From: Halapricum salinum
GTDB lineage: Archaea > Halobacteriota > Halobacteria > Halobacteriales > Haloarculaceae
Reading direction: 5' to 3'
Assembly (NCBI RefSeq): GCF_004799665.1
Contig: NZ_CP031310.1
Span: 3,092,887 to 3,156,886, forward strand
DNA length: 64,000 nucleotides
Shown: positions 51,233 to 60,098 of the stretch, piece after piece
How positions within the stretch are numbered: position 1 is the stretch's first letter
How the letters are laid out: the number at the start of each line of letters is the position of its first letter
Made by a program: the position numbers and the translations under genes
The notes under the pieces: model-generated
What the model saw: only the letters and a program-made list of their open reading frames with translations
Told to the model about the DNA's origin: nothing
The model's database searches: none

Positions 51233-53290
51233 CTATTCTCCGGGAGCCATCCCGTAAGGTTCGCCGCGTCTGAGACTCTCGACGAGCAAAATGTAGGTCG
51301 CCTGTGTCCACTGCAGATTGGAGTTCCAGCTCACGTTGCCGTCGCCGTCGACGCGCTCGGGGAGCAAGTCCGCGCTGGTCGTCCACCGCTTGACGTGATC
51401 GTGAACGTGGTCCTCGACGGCGTCGGAGTCGAGGCCGTTCTGCCAGCGTACCACGTCGGCGTAGGCCTCACAGAGGGGCCACCCGCCGTCCTCGGCGGTC
51501 CCGGAGGGCGTGTAGACGTCGCCGGGGTAGCGCCCGACACACGCCACCTCGTCGGCCGCCCAGAAGTCCTCGTCGGCGAGTTCGGCAGTCGACCGCATGG
51601 CGGGCGCGTCGGCATCGACGACGTTCCAGGGCCAGTAGGCCATGAACGCCGCGGCGTCGGGACGCTCGTCGGGCGCGGGATGCGGACGGTACTCTGGGTT
51701 GTCCGCGGTCACGAAGTGATCGCCGTAGGGCGTGTCGGTCTTGAAGCAGTACGTCTCCATGTTCGAGGCCCAGACCGACGCCCGCTCGCGACACTGCTCG
51801 GCGAAGTCGGTCTCGCCACGTGAGTCGGCCAGTTCGGCCATGCATCGCAGCCCCGCGATCGCAGACGCGACGCCCTCGGTCGAGTACCCCCAGATCTCCT
51901 CCCAGGGGTCCTGATGGGCCTCGGGGAAGCCCCAGCCGTTGTCCCATCCCAGCAGGAACTCGGCGGCACGCCTGGACATCTCGTAATGCTCGTCGACGAG
52001 GCTGTCGTCGCCCGTCTCCTGCCAGCAGAGCCAGTGGGCGTAGATGGGTCCGCCGACCTGATCGAGCTGGAGGGCTCGCCAGTGGGGCGTCCCGTCAGTG
52101 TAGTAGTTCTGCCACCAGGTGCCGTGGCGCTCGATCCCGCGCTCGTCGACGACGTCGCCCGTGATCTGAACGCGGTCGAGCCAGTTGACGGCGTCGCGAG
52201 CCTCCGATTCAGCGCCTGCGGCCAGCAACGCCTGGATCATGATGACCTGATCGCGCGGCCAGACGAACTTGTAGGTCATGTTCTCGGGCTTGAACGCGCC
52301 CGCGACCATCGCCTCGGCTTCGCTGTCGCGGGCAGCCCGGAGTGCCGTCAGCGACCGTTCGTAGAGCCTGTCGACGTACTGATCGCCTGTTGGCGAGGTC
52401 GTGACGCCCTCGTGCCAGGATTCCCAGGCGTCGGCGAAGGCCTCGCGGTCGGCTTCGTAGCCCGCGTCCAGGGCTTCGCGGGCGTGATCGATCGCCGATT
52501 CGGCGTCCGTCGCGAAGCCGATCGCAGTCGTCCACTCGACCGTCTCCGCCTCGGGGGCGTACAGGCCGAACCCGGAGTCCAGATCGCCGCCGCCGGCGGT
52601 GGAGTTGGTTATCCAGCCGTCGTTCTCCTGATAGATGTCGGCCCAGGCACTGCGCTCGCGTCCGTAGCGCTGGCCGGTGTTGCCGATCCGATACCCGTCG
52701 AATCGCCGGCGACCATCGCGGTCTTGCATGATCGCCAGAAATCGGTGATCGTCGTCGGCGACGACGACGTCGTGCTCACGAGTGCAGCGGACCTGTGCCT
52801 CGTGAACCGCATTTGGATCCTCGTGGTCGTGGCCGTTGATCCCGAGATTGACGATCGTGTAGAGCGTGCGCTCGCCAGGTTTGTCGAAGGTCGCGCGATT
52901 GCTGATCGTCATCGAGCAACGGTCGACGCTCTCGACGACGCGCTGCTCGAGGGTCGCACCCGTCCCGTCGACGAATTCGAACTCGTTTTGCAAGACGATC
53001 TCGGGCACCCGGTCGTCGGTCCAGTCGACGTCGGCGTCGACGGCGTCTTCGCGCACGTCGAGGGTCTGCTGGTGTTCGGGGTCCCACAGCAGCGTGTGGA
53101 GGTTGTAGAACAACTCGACGTCCGACCGGAATGCCGAGGTCTCTTCGAGGAGTGCGCCGTCACCGGCGACTCGTTCGTTGGCGGCGTAGCAGTTGGCCGA
53201 GACGAGGATGTGCTGGCCGTCGCCAGCGGGCGTGCTGGCGATGGCGTCCTTGTCGCTGGGGATCTGAAAGTCGATCGGCGGTTCGAACAT
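51233..53290 (-). CDS. glycoside hydrolase family 15 glucoamylase-like enzyme
   Basis: A 685-residue protein with an N-terminal beta-sandwich domain (about 1-270) and a C-terminal (alpha/alpha)6 barrel. The barrel has FKPENMTYKFVWPRDQVIM, the region DPWEEIWGYSTEG with a candidate catalytic-acid Glu, and LLPERVDGDGNVSW with a candidate catalytic-base Glu, as in archaeal and bacterial GH15. It releases glucose from alpha-glucans or trehalose. No signal peptide is visible, so it acts in the cytoplasm, probably on glycogen-like or imported oligosaccharides. Monocistronic. Confidence 0.9.
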   Translation of the reverse strand: MFEPPIDFQIPSDKDAIASTPAGDGQHILVSANCYAANERVAGDGALLEETSAFRSDVELFYNLHTLLWDPEHQQTLDVREDAVDADVDWTDDRVPEIVLQNEFEFVDGTGATLEQRVVESVDRCSMTISNRATFDKPGERTLYTIVNLGINGHDHEDPNAVHEAQVRCTREHDVVVADDDHRFLAIMQDRDGRRRFDGYRIGNTGQRYGRERSAWADIYQENDGWITNSTAGGGDLDSGFGLYAPEAETVEWTTAIGFATDAESAIDHAREALDAGYEADREAFADAWESWHEGVTTSPTGDQYVDRLYERSLTALRAARDSEAEAMVAGAFKPENMTYKFVWPRDQVIMIQALLAAGAESEARDAVNWLDRVQITGDVVDERGIERHGTWWQNYYTDGTPHWRALQLDQVGGPIYAHWLCWQETGDDSLVDEHYEMSRRAAEFLLGWDNGWGFPEAHQDPWEEIWGYSTEGVASAIAGLRCMAELADSRGETDFAEQCRERASVWASNMETYCFKTDTPYGDHFVTADNPEYRPHPAPDERPDAAAFMAYWPWNVVDADAPAMRSTAELADEDFWAADEVACVGRYPGDVYTPSGTAEDGGWPLCEAYADVVRWQNGLDSDAVEDHVHDHVKRWTTSADLLPERVDGDGNVSWNSNLQWTQATYILLVESLRRGEPYGMAPGE

Positions 53291-53357
53291 GGCTCACGAA
53301 TCGAACCCCGGTTCAATAAGTTTCGCCCCGGTTCGCGTCGAATCCCCCTCTCGACCC

Positions 53358-53702
53358 TCACTCGATTTCGAGTGTCTCTTCGAGGTCGCCGCGTTCTGCG
53401 AGTTCGACGATGATGTCGCTGCCGCCGACGAACTCGCCGTCGACGTACAACTGCGGGATGGTCTGCCAGTTGCTGTGTGATTCCAGCGCTTCGCGGTACT
53501 CCGCGAGCGCATCGAGGACGTTCACCGTCTCGAAGTCGACGTCGTAGCGAGCCAGCGTCCCCACGGCACGCTGGGAAAACCCACACTGGGGCCGCTGTGG
53601 CGTCCCTTTGATGAACAGGACGCGATCGTTCGATCCGATGTACTCGTCTACTGCCTCGTGAATCGACTCGGATTCAGTCGCGGAGGGCGTTTCGGTGGCC
53701 AT
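53358..53702 (-). CDS. monothiol glutaredoxin (CGFS type)
   Basis: A 114-residue protein of the Grx4/GrxD class. It has the monothiol active site CGFS with Cys40, K in FIKGTPQRP, and WQTIPQLYVDGEFVGGSDI with the cis-Pro and glutathione-binding GG. Such proteins bind a [2Fe-2S] cluster with BolA and act in iron-sulfur trafficking. The BolA gene lies 50 bp upstream in the same direction, as in many organisms. ATG 53702 is chosen; an in-frame start nine residues earlier exists. Haloarchaea use gamma-glutamylcysteine rather than glutathione, so the bound thiol may differ. Confidence 0.92.
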   Translation of the reverse strand: MATETPSATESESIHEAVDEYIGSNDRVLFIKGTPQRPQCGFSQRAVGTLARYDVDFETVNVLDALAEYREALESHSNWQTIPQLYVDGEFVGGSDIIVELAERGDLEETLEIE

Positions 53703-53752
53703 GGCTGCTAGACGACTCTCGCCGGACAAATGAATTACGTAACCCCGAATCG

Positions 53753-54019
53753 TTACGCCCCGGACTGATCCGGCGCGTCGGGTGGGGCTTTCTCGGGCGT
53801 ATAGGTCGTCACCTTCAGGGCGTGGATGTCGGTCGTCAGGTGTTCGTCGACGGCGTCGTAGACGAGGCTGTGCTGGTCGACCAGCGACTTGCCCTCGAAG
53901 GCGGGCGAGACGACCTCGGCAGCGAGGTGGTCAGTGTCGTTCGGTCGCGGCGTCGTCACGCGGGCATGAGCGTCCGGGAGCGCGTCCTCGATGACGCGCT
54001 CGACGTCTTCGGGGTTCAT
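53753..54019 (-). CDS. bolA: BolA family protein
   Basis: An 88-residue protein with the BolA fold pattern: DVERVIEDALPDAHARV, then VVSPAFEGKSLVDQHSLVYDAV, with the conserved F-G-s-l--RH variant here reading F-GKSLVDQH, and the C-terminal IHALKVTTYTPEKAP. The His in the loop is the usual cluster ligand shared with monothiol Grx. It is the first gene of a bolA-grx unit. Confidence 0.9.
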   Translation of the reverse strand: MNPEDVERVIEDALPDAHARVTTPRPNDTDHLAAEVVSPAFEGKSLVDQHSLVYDAVDEHLTTDIHALKVTTYTPEKAPPDAPDQSGA

Positions 54020-54095
54020 ACCACGAAAGAGGAGCGCGAACGGGAAAACGCTTGCCAGCCGTTGGCTTTTCGTCGGAGCGTGCGAACGCAGGTGT

Positions 54096-55094
54096 ATGGA
54101 TCGGCCACTCGTCGCGGTCGTGCTCGCTGGCGGGACCGGAACCCGACTCTACCCCGCGACCCGAAGCGACCGCCCCAAACAGTTTCAACCGTTCGGTGGC
54201 GAGCGGTCGATGCTCGCCGAGACGGTCCGCCGGGCCAATTTCGCCGACGAAGTGTACGTGCTGACTCGACCAGCCTTCGCCGAGTCAGTCCGCGAGCACG
54301 CGCCCTCGGCGGCCGTCCTGACCGAGCCGGCACCGAGAGACACGGGTCCAGCGCTCGTCTACGCCGCCCACCGAATCCGCGAGCAGGTCGGCGAGTGTGT
54401 GCTGTGCTGTCTGCCCAGCGACCACCGCGTCGACGGCGACTTCCAGGCCACGGTCGAGACGGCGTGTGCGGTCGCCGCCCGAACTGGATCGCTCGTCACT
54501 ATCGGAATCGAACCCACCCGAGCGGAGACGGGCTACGGCTACGTCGAACCCGGGGCCGACCACGGCGAGTACTACGAAGTAGAGTCGTTCACCGAGAAAC
54601 CGGACGCCGAGACCGCCCAACGATACGTCGAATCGGGCTACCTCTGGAACAGCGGGACGTTCGCCTGGACGCCCACGGACTTCCTCGCGGCCGCCAGCGA
54701 GACGGAACTCAGATCGCTGGTGGAGGCGCTCGAGGCTGGCAACCCCGAGCGAGGATTCGAGGATTGTCCATCGATCAGCGTCGACTACGCGGTGCTGGAG
54801 TCGGCCGAGAACGTCGCGGTCGTTCCCGCGAGTTACGAGTGGGACGACCTGGGCTCGTGGGACGCCTTCGAGCGTCTGCTGGACGCCGACGGCGAGGGAA
54901 ACGTCGCGCTCGGCGAGGCGCTGGCGATCGACGCCAGCGACAACGTCTTCGCCAGTGACGGCCACGTCGCTGCGGTGGGGGTCGAGGATCTGGTGATCGC
55001 GAGTTTCGACGATCGAACACTGGTCCTCCCGAAATCGGAGAGTCAACGCGTTCGCGAGGTCGTCGAGCGACTCCGGAAAGAGGGACAGTTCTGA
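54096..55094 (+). CDS. manC: mannose-1-phosphate guanylyltransferase
   Basis: A 332-residue nucleotidyltransferase, close to the GMP domain of ManC/ManB (about 340 residues). The signature VLAGGTGTRLYPATRSDRPKQF lies at 9-30. Further motifs are LPSDHRVDG, ETGYGYVEPG, FTEKPD, YLWNSGTFAW and PASYEWDDLGSWDAF. It makes GDP-mannose for glycoprotein glycans or mannosylglycerate-like solutes. ATG 54096 is chosen. No C-terminal isomerase domain is present. Confidence 0.92.
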   Translation: MDRPLVAVVLAGGTGTRLYPATRSDRPKQFQPFGGERSMLAETVRRANFADEVYVLTRPAFAESVREHAPSAAVLTEPAPRDTGPALVYAAHRIREQVGECVLCCLPSDHRVDGDFQATVETACAVAARTGSLVTIGIEPTRAETGYGYVEPGADHGEYYEVESFTEKPDAETAQRYVESGYLWNSGTFAWTPTDFLAAASETELRSLVEALEAGNPERGFEDCPSISVDYAVLESAENVAVVPASYEWDDLGSWDAFERLLDADGEGNVALGEALAIDASDNVFASDGHVAAVGVEDLVIASFDDRTLVLPKSESQRVREVVERLRKEGQF

Positions 55095-55159
55095 AAGGTT
55101 CTCTCCAGATCCTGTCACGTGGGAAGGCTTAATACCGGTGCGCGAGAAGGAGCAGTTGG

Positions 55160-55468
55160 ATGGGGACTGTTACCACACACCTCGCGTCCCAAGCGCGTAC
55201 GATTTTCGACGACCTCGGTTACACCGTCTCGGACGACGGTGAGGAGATCAGAGCCGAACGGAAGTGGCGCGTCGTTCAGGTGACGCCGATGCCCGAGCCG
55301 ACCGACGCTCCGACGAATGGAGAGTTCCGTTGTTTCGTCACCCGCGCAGGCCAGTGTACCGCCCTCAAACAGCGTCTCGCCAGTCAGAACGTCCGCTACG
55401 AGTGGGCGATCATCAGTGTCGAGGACGACGGCTCCTACGAAGTCTGTGACGCGACGACCTTCGCATAG
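55160..55468 (+). CDS. conserved haloarchaeal protein (DUF7116-like)
   Basis: A 102-residue soluble alpha/beta protein (RTIFDDLGYTVSDDGEE, ERKWRVVQVTP, RCFVTRAG, YEWAIISVEDDG) that resembles a haloarchaeal family of unknown function. A TATA-like TTAATACC at about 55129-55136 lies about 28 bp upstream, fitting a leaderless transcript. The two Cys residues sit in different strands and show no metal motif. Confidence 0.75.
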   Translation: MGTVTTHLASQARTIFDDLGYTVSDDGEEIRAERKWRVVQVTPMPEPTDAPTNGEFRCFVTRAGQCTALKQRLASQNVRYEWAIISVEDDGSYEVCDATTFA

Positions 55469-55514
55469 GCACGCGCCGATACTGTTTCCTCGCAGGCCCC
55501 TGTATCGATCAGTC

Positions 55515-56126
55515 ATGGGTCCGGCTCGAACCGACCTCGCCGCCGTCCTGACTACCACCCGGACGAACGCCACGCTGAGCTGGCTCCTCCTCGGTTTCGT
55601 CGTCGCGACTGCGGTCGGGAACTCGTTCTTCGGCGATCCGCTCTGGGCCGGCTTCGCGCTCGTCGTCGCCTGTGTGCTCGCGTTGCCGCCGATCGCGCTC
55701 GCCACCCGCCGCGCGATGATCCCGTGGGAGGTCGCCCTGGTCGCGACGCTGCCGGTCTTCGCTCACTCACTGCCAATTCACCCACTGATCGGCCAGCTCA
55801 CGACGTACCTCTCCGTCGCGGCCCTCGCGCTCGTCGTCGCGGTCGAACTACACCTGTTCACACCGATCCAGATGAGCGTCGGGTTCGCTATCGTCTTCGT
55901 CGTCGTCGCGACGCTCGCAGCGGCCGGTTTCTGGGCGATCGCTCGCTGGAGCTCCGACGTTCTGCTAGGCACCACGCTCGTTCTCGATCCGGCACAGACG
56001 ACCCTCGAACAGGAACGCGAACTGATGGTCGAGTTCGTCGCCTCGGCGCTCGCGGGCCTGCTCGCTGGCTTGCTCTTCGAGTTCTACGTCCGCCGCAACG
56101 TCCGTCCGGGTAAACGACTGCCGTAA
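55515..56126 (+). CDS. uncharacterised six-helix membrane protein
   Basis: A 203-residue protein with about five or six hydrophobic helices and short loops, ending in a basic tail (RRNVRPGKRLP). No motif is recognised. It starts 46 bp after the small gene upstream on the same strand and may share its transcript. Helix content suggests a haloarchaeal membrane family without assigned role. Confidence 0.75.
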   Translation: MGPARTDLAAVLTTTRTNATLSWLLLGFVVATAVGNSFFGDPLWAGFALVVACVLALPPIALATRRAMIPWEVALVATLPVFAHSLPIHPLIGQLTTYLSVAALALVVAVELHLFTPIQMSVGFAIVFVVVATLAAAGFWAIARWSSDVLLGTTLVLDPAQTTLEQERELMVEFVASALAGLLAGLLFEFYVRRNVRPGKRLP

Positions 56127-56218
56127 GGATTCGTCCCTGAAGACCAGGGTAGCCCGAGTAGTTTCGCGTGGTTTCGGCGGTGCGCTTTTAGGAGTGCCGC
56201 GTGATGTTAAGATGTATC

Positions 56219-56419
56219 ATGGTCTTCAAGAAGATCACATTGATCGGCTCCAGCACAGAGAGTTTCGACGACGCCGTCGACGACGCCGTCGACCGCGCAG
56301 AGGCGACGCTCGAAAACGTCCACTGGGTCGAAGTCGAGGAGATGGGGGTCGAGATCGCGACCGCCGACGAACGCGAGTACCAGGCTGAAGTCGAGGTCGC
56401 TTTCCAACTCGAAGACTGA
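56219..56419 (+). CDS. dodecin
   Basis: A 66-residue flavin-storage protein that forms a hollow dodecamer. It matches Halobacterium dodecin closely: MVFKK start, flavin-stacking Trp36, Gln55, and Glu45 at the same positions. It binds riboflavin or lumichrome dimers. ATG 56219 gives the exact homologue start; a TATA-like CTTTTAGG lies about 30 bp upstream. Confidence 0.95.
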   Translation: MVFKKITLIGSSTESFDDAVDDAVDRAEATLENVHWVEVEEMGVEIATADEREYQAEVEVAFQLED

Positions 56420-56527
56420 CAACCCGTCCCCCAGTCCTCTCGACTGCTATTCCGCCCTTCTGCCACCGAATCCCTTACGAGTTTGGCTCCATCTGTTTAT
56501 TTGTTCCTCCCATAGCGAGTAGTAACG

Positions 56528-57154
56528 ATGGCAACAGAAGCAAATCAGTACGCGGGGCCAACGGTAGACGGCCGAATCGTGAAGGCGTTCGTCGACGGCG
56601 TCGCCGAGACGTGCGGCTACTTCGAGGAGCGTGCGCGGCGAATCCTGGCGAGGCACGGAATCGAGGAGCTTCAGCCGGGCGAGTCCTACCCGCTCGGGGC
56701 GTACATCGACGCCATCCACGAGGTCCAGCGGACGACGGGCCCGAACACGCTCAATCGGATCGGTCGAGCGACGCCCGCGGCGCTACCGTGGTCTCATCGC
56801 GTTCAGACGATCGAAGACGCGTTCGTCGATCTCGGTCGGGTGTTCGACCGCGCCCACGACGGCGCAGACGTCGGGTCGTTCGAGTTCCAGCCCGACGATC
56901 ACGGTGGGACGCTGGTCGCCGACACGCCATATCCTGACGCGTTCGAACAGGGACTCATCAAGGGTATCGGGAAGCACTTCGGAACGAACACCGGGTTCAT
57001 CGCGATCCACGAGAGCGGGCGCTACCGGGCCGACGGTGGCGACGTCCGCGAGTTCGACCTGACGTGGTGGGAAACGCGCGACGACGTCAAGAAGATCAGC
57101 CCGCCACAAGAGCACGCACGCACTGGATCCCCTCAGTCAGCGCGCGCCGACTAG
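56528..57154 (+). CDS. uncharacterised haloarchaeal protein
   Basis: A 208-residue soluble protein. An N-terminal helical segment (VKAFVDGVAETCGYFEERA) and a segment with ALPWSHRVQTIEDAFVDLG, then a mixed alpha/beta half with GLIKGIGKHFGTNTGFIAIHESG. The layout (helices then an open alpha/beta half with a conserved-looking C-W-H) is reminiscent of V4R or haem-NO-binding-like ligand sensors, but I cannot assign it. Codon use is typical of the host. Confidence 0.7.
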   Translation: MATEANQYAGPTVDGRIVKAFVDGVAETCGYFEERARRILARHGIEELQPGESYPLGAYIDAIHEVQRTTGPNTLNRIGRATPAALPWSHRVQTIEDAFVDLGRVFDRAHDGADVGSFEFQPDDHGGTLVADTPYPDAFEQGLIKGIGKHFGTNTGFIAIHESGRYRADGGDVREFDLTWWETRDDVKKISPPQEHARTGSPQSARAD

Positions 57155-57169
57155 TCCTCGAGTCGACCC

Positions 57170-58441
57170 TTAGTCTTCGAACCGCACGTCGACGCTGTGT
57201 GCGTGGGCTTCCAGTCCTTCTTCTGTTGCGAGCGTCGTGATCGTCTCGCGAAGACCTGACAGTCCGTCTCTGGAGAGTCGCTGGACCGTCGCCGACCGGA
57301 CGAACGTATCGACCGAAAGCCCACTGGCGAGTCGGGCCTGGCCATCGGTCGGAAGGACGTGGTTAGTGCCGCTGGCGTAGTCGCCGGCCGCGACTGGCGA
57401 ATATTCGCCGAGGAAGGCGCTTCCGTAGTTCTCGATCCGATCGAGCAGGGCGTCCTCGTCGTCGGCCAGCACGTAGAGGTGCTCGGCCGCGAACTCGTCG
57501 GCGAACAGCGTCGCCTCGCTGAGCGACCGCGCGAGGAAGACGCCGCTGGCTTCGTTGGCCAGTGCCTCCCGAACGATTTCCTCGCGCTCGCGCTCGCTCG
57601 CCTGCTCGTCGACCGACTTCACGACAGCTTCGGCGAGGTCCGCGTCGTCGGTGACGGTCACGACAGCCGCGTTGGGATCGTGCTCGGCCTGCGTGAGCAT
57701 CTCGGCCGCAAGGATATCGGGGTCTGCAGTCTCGTCGGCGAGTACCAGCACTTCGCTCGGGCCGGCGAGCATGTCGATTTTCACGTCACCCCGGACCTCG
57801 GCTTTCGCGGCCGTCACCCAGCGGTTTCCGGGGCCGACGATCACGTCGACGCCAGTGATCGACTCAGTGCCGTAGGCCATCGCTGCGATCGCCTGCGCAC
57901 CTCCGACCTGATAGACTGCGTCCGCGCCGGCCGCGTGGATCGCGGCCAGTGTGACTGGGTTGATTTCTTCGGCCGGTGGGGTCGCCACCACGACGTGTTC
58001 GACGCCGGCGACCTTCGCGGGGATGACGCCCATCAGCGCGCTCGACGGATAGGCCGCGGTCCCGCCGGGCACGTAGACGCCCGCGCTGTCCAGCGGATAG
58101 AAGCGCCGACCGAGCCGCCGTCCCGCTGTCTCTGTGTCCCAGTCCTCGGGGACCTGTCGCTCGTGGAACTCTCGGATGTTAGTCGCGGCGGTCTCGATGG
58201 CCTCGCGAACGTCGTCGTCGATCTGCTCGTAGGCCCGTTCGGCCGCATCTGTGACCTCGAAGTTGCCGACCTCGACGTCGTCGAACTCCCGGCAGAACTC
58301 CCGGAGCGCCACGTCGCCTTCCTCGTGGACGCGGTCGACGATCTCTCTGACGTCCTCGCGGATGGCTTCGAGCCCCGCGTCGCGTTCGAACAGCGCACGG
58401 CGCTGGTCCGGATCGAGGTCTGCGATAGCCTGTACGTCCAT
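57170..58441 (-). CDS. hisD: histidinol dehydrogenase
   Basis: A 423-residue enzyme that oxidises L-histidinol to histidine with two NAD+, the last step of histidine synthesis. Family motifs are YVPGGTAAYPSSALMGVIPAKVAGV, DVIVGPGNRWVTAAKAEVRGDVKIDMLAGPSE, and LPTDGQARLASGLSV. The Glu/His catalytic pair and the Zn ligands lie in these blocks. ATG 58441 is chosen. Convergent with the uncharacterised gene 56528; no other his gene is near. Confidence 0.95.
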   Translation of the reverse strand: MDVQAIADLDPDQRRALFERDAGLEAIREDVREIVDRVHEEGDVALREFCREFDDVEVGNFEVTDAAERAYEQIDDDVREAIETAATNIREFHERQVPEDWDTETAGRRLGRRFYPLDSAGVYVPGGTAAYPSSALMGVIPAKVAGVEHVVVATPPAEEINPVTLAAIHAAGADAVYQVGGAQAIAAMAYGTESITGVDVIVGPGNRWVTAAKAEVRGDVKIDMLAGPSEVLVLADETADPDILAAEMLTQAEHDPNAAVVTVTDDADLAEAVVKSVDEQASEREREEIVREALANEASGVFLARSLSEATLFADEFAAEHLYVLADDEDALLDRIENYGSAFLGEYSPVAAGDYASGTNHVLPTDGQARLASGLSVDTFVRSATVQRLSRDGLSGLRETITTLATEEGLEAHAHSVDVRFED

Positions 58442-58475
58442 ACCTGCAAATCCGGACCGAGCGGGAAACGGTTTG

Positions 58476-59096
58476 CTATCCGTCGGCGCGATAGCGCCGG
58501 ACGGCCATCCAGCTGCCGGCGACCGCCAGCACGAATGCGCCACCCAGGAAGAAGGCCAGAGCGGGGTCGATAGCGTTGACGACTTCGGTCGCGGGACCCG
58601 TCTGTTCGGTCTGGATAATGGGTTCAGATTGGGGCTGGCTCGGCTCGGGGGCAAGCCACTGCTGGACGGCAGCCCCGAACGCGAGACTCGCGGCCGCCAG
58701 GACCCCGACACCGCCGACGACTCTGGCGAGTGCTCGTTGGAGTCGCGAGCGACTCTCGTTGTCGCCGGCCATGAACACGACCGCATCGCTGGCGGGGGCG
58801 AAGACGGACATCTCGTTTCCTTTTTCTGAATAGCGGGTCCCGACCTGCCGGATCAGGCCCGCGGATTCGAGGTTGTCCAGATGGTAGTGGACGTTTTGGA
58901 GGGAAGTCCCGACCTGTTCCTGGAGCTCGGCCGGCGCGGCCGGCTGGTCGTACAGTTCGGTGAGAATCGTTCGTGCCGTCTCGGCCGAGAGTGCGCTGAG
59001 TGCGTCCTGTGTCTGCTCCTCTTCGAGCCCATATACTTTCGGGTCGTCGCGGGGCCGTGGATCGACCCGCGAGGGCAACAGCCGTTCCATCGACAT
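58476..59096 (-). CDS. membrane-anchored ArsR-type HTH regulator
   Basis: A 206-residue protein with a winged helix (about 30-105; LSAETARTILTELYDQPAAPAELQEQVGTSLQNVHYHLDNLESAGLI) and two C-terminal hydrophobic helices (about 125-145 and 178-200). DNA-binding and membrane parts in one chain suggest direct membrane-signal control. The predicted TATA box, read on the minus strand, lies within the CTTATATC stretch at about 59118-59126. A start at Met3 is possible. Targets unknown; the neighbouring J-protein gene is 88 bp upstream. Confidence 0.85.
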   Translation of the reverse strand: MSMERLLPSRVDPRPRDDPKVYGLEEEQTQDALSALSAETARTILTELYDQPAAPAELQEQVGTSLQNVHYHLDNLESAGLIRQVGTRYSEKGNEMSVFAPASDAVVFMAGDNESRSRLQRALARVVGGVGVLAAASLAFGAAVQQWLAPEPSQPQSEPIIQTEQTGPATEVVNAIDPALAFFLGGAFVLAVAGSWMAVRRYRADG

Positions 59097-59184
59097 ACCA
59101 ATTCCTTACAGGCTAACTTATATCTCGGTTTCCGTAGCTCAAATAGCTCTTTGACCGATCCAGAACCGCCCGAGTGAGGTCTTC

Positions 59185-59880
59185 TCACGTGTAGACGAGC
59201 GAAACCAGATGGAACGTCGACGCGGCGACTGCGGCGACGACCACGACGAATCCGAAGACGATTGCCGGAGCTACCAGTGCCGGGCCGACACTGGTGTAGA
59301 GGAAGATCGCCGTCGCGACGGCCGAACACACCAGCAAAACGTGCAGGACCAGCCAGATGCCGGCCGCGCTGACGAACTCGACGACACCGTGTGTTGACGA
59401 GTCAGTGTCGGCCGGTTCGGAGGGTCGGGACCGCGCCCAGGCGGCCGAGTTTCTGCTCCGGGACTGTGTCTCCGGACGAGTCGAGCCACCCGCAGGTTTC
59501 GGATCGGGGCCGGCTCGCGATCGCCACCAGTCCTCACTGCCGCCGTAGCCGTCGGCGACGGTTCTGGCCGCCGAGACTGTGTCCGCCGACACTCCCTGTG
59601 AGTGGTCGCCCCGCATGGGTTCGAGCGTGACGTCGAAGAGGTCAGTCCGATCGTGTTGGCGGACGTAGGCGTCGTGCCCGAGTTCGTCGTAGCGAGCGCG
59701 CTCGTCCTCGTCGAGAAGTGTATCGCGCGCGACGGTGAGCCGCTTGAATTGTCGGGTCGCATCGTCGGCGTCGCTCACGTCGGGGTGTGCGTCCTTCGCG
59801 CGATCCCGATAGGCGTCTTTGATCGCCTCGCGGTCGGCGTCCTCCGCGACGCCGAGGATAGCGTACAGCGACTCACCCAT
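59185..59880 (-). CDS. membrane-anchored J-domain protein
   Basis: A 231-residue protein. The N-terminal J domain (about 4-66) has the HPD motif at 32-34 that stimulates DnaK. A polar Ser/Arg/Pro-rich linker follows, then two hydrophobic helices (about 170-190 and 200-225). It lacks the zinc fingers of classical DnaJ. It could recruit Hsp70 to the membrane. The 5-prime flank carries the hairpin array 59957-60098. Confidence 0.9.
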   Translation of the reverse strand: MGESLYAILGVAEDADREAIKDAYRDRAKDAHPDVSDADDATRQFKRLTVARDTLLDEDERARYDELGHDAYVRQHDRTDLFDVTLEPMRGDHSQGVSADTVSAARTVADGYGGSEDWWRSRAGPDPKPAGGSTRPETQSRSRNSAAWARSRPSEPADTDSSTHGVVEFVSAAGIWLVLHVLLVCSAVATAIFLYTSVGPALVAPAIVFGFVVVVAAVAASTFHLVSLVYT

Positions 59881-59956
59881 ACCCTATCACCCGATAGAAC
59901 CTCCCACCCCTTCAGTGTACCCGATAGTTTCTCAATGTGAGAAGACTCGACCCCCG

Positions 59957-60098
59957 GTTCGACGAGGCGTCAACCCGCTACGCCTCGTCGAACGTCTCGA
60001 ATCGGAGATTCACGGGTTCGACCCGGCGCGCGCCGGGTCGAACGTCGCCGAGCGAGCTCAGCGTGCTCGACGAGGCGTCAACCTGCTACGCCTCGTCG
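59957..60098. repeat. array of three strong hairpins with shared GTTCGAC/GTCGAAC ends
   Basis: Hairpin 1: GTTCGACGAGGCGT (59957-59970) pairs with ACGCCTCGTCGAAC (59980-59993), 14 bp. Hairpin 2: a perfect 28-bp palindrome GTTCGACCCGGCGC + GCGCCGGGTCGAAC (60016-60043). Hairpin 3: CGACGAGGCGT (60068-60078) pairs with ACGCCTCGTCG (60088-60098), 11 bp, overlapping the last codons and stop of the dehydratase gene. Hairpins 1 and 3 are near-copies. It may act as a tandem terminator for the dehydratase transcript, or as a mobile/regulatory repeat. Confidence 0.85.

Noticed and set aside
59957-60098. Insertion sequence ends or integrase attachment site
   Set aside because: No transposase or integrase, no target-site duplication and no tRNA nearby; the hairpins are too close together to bound an element.
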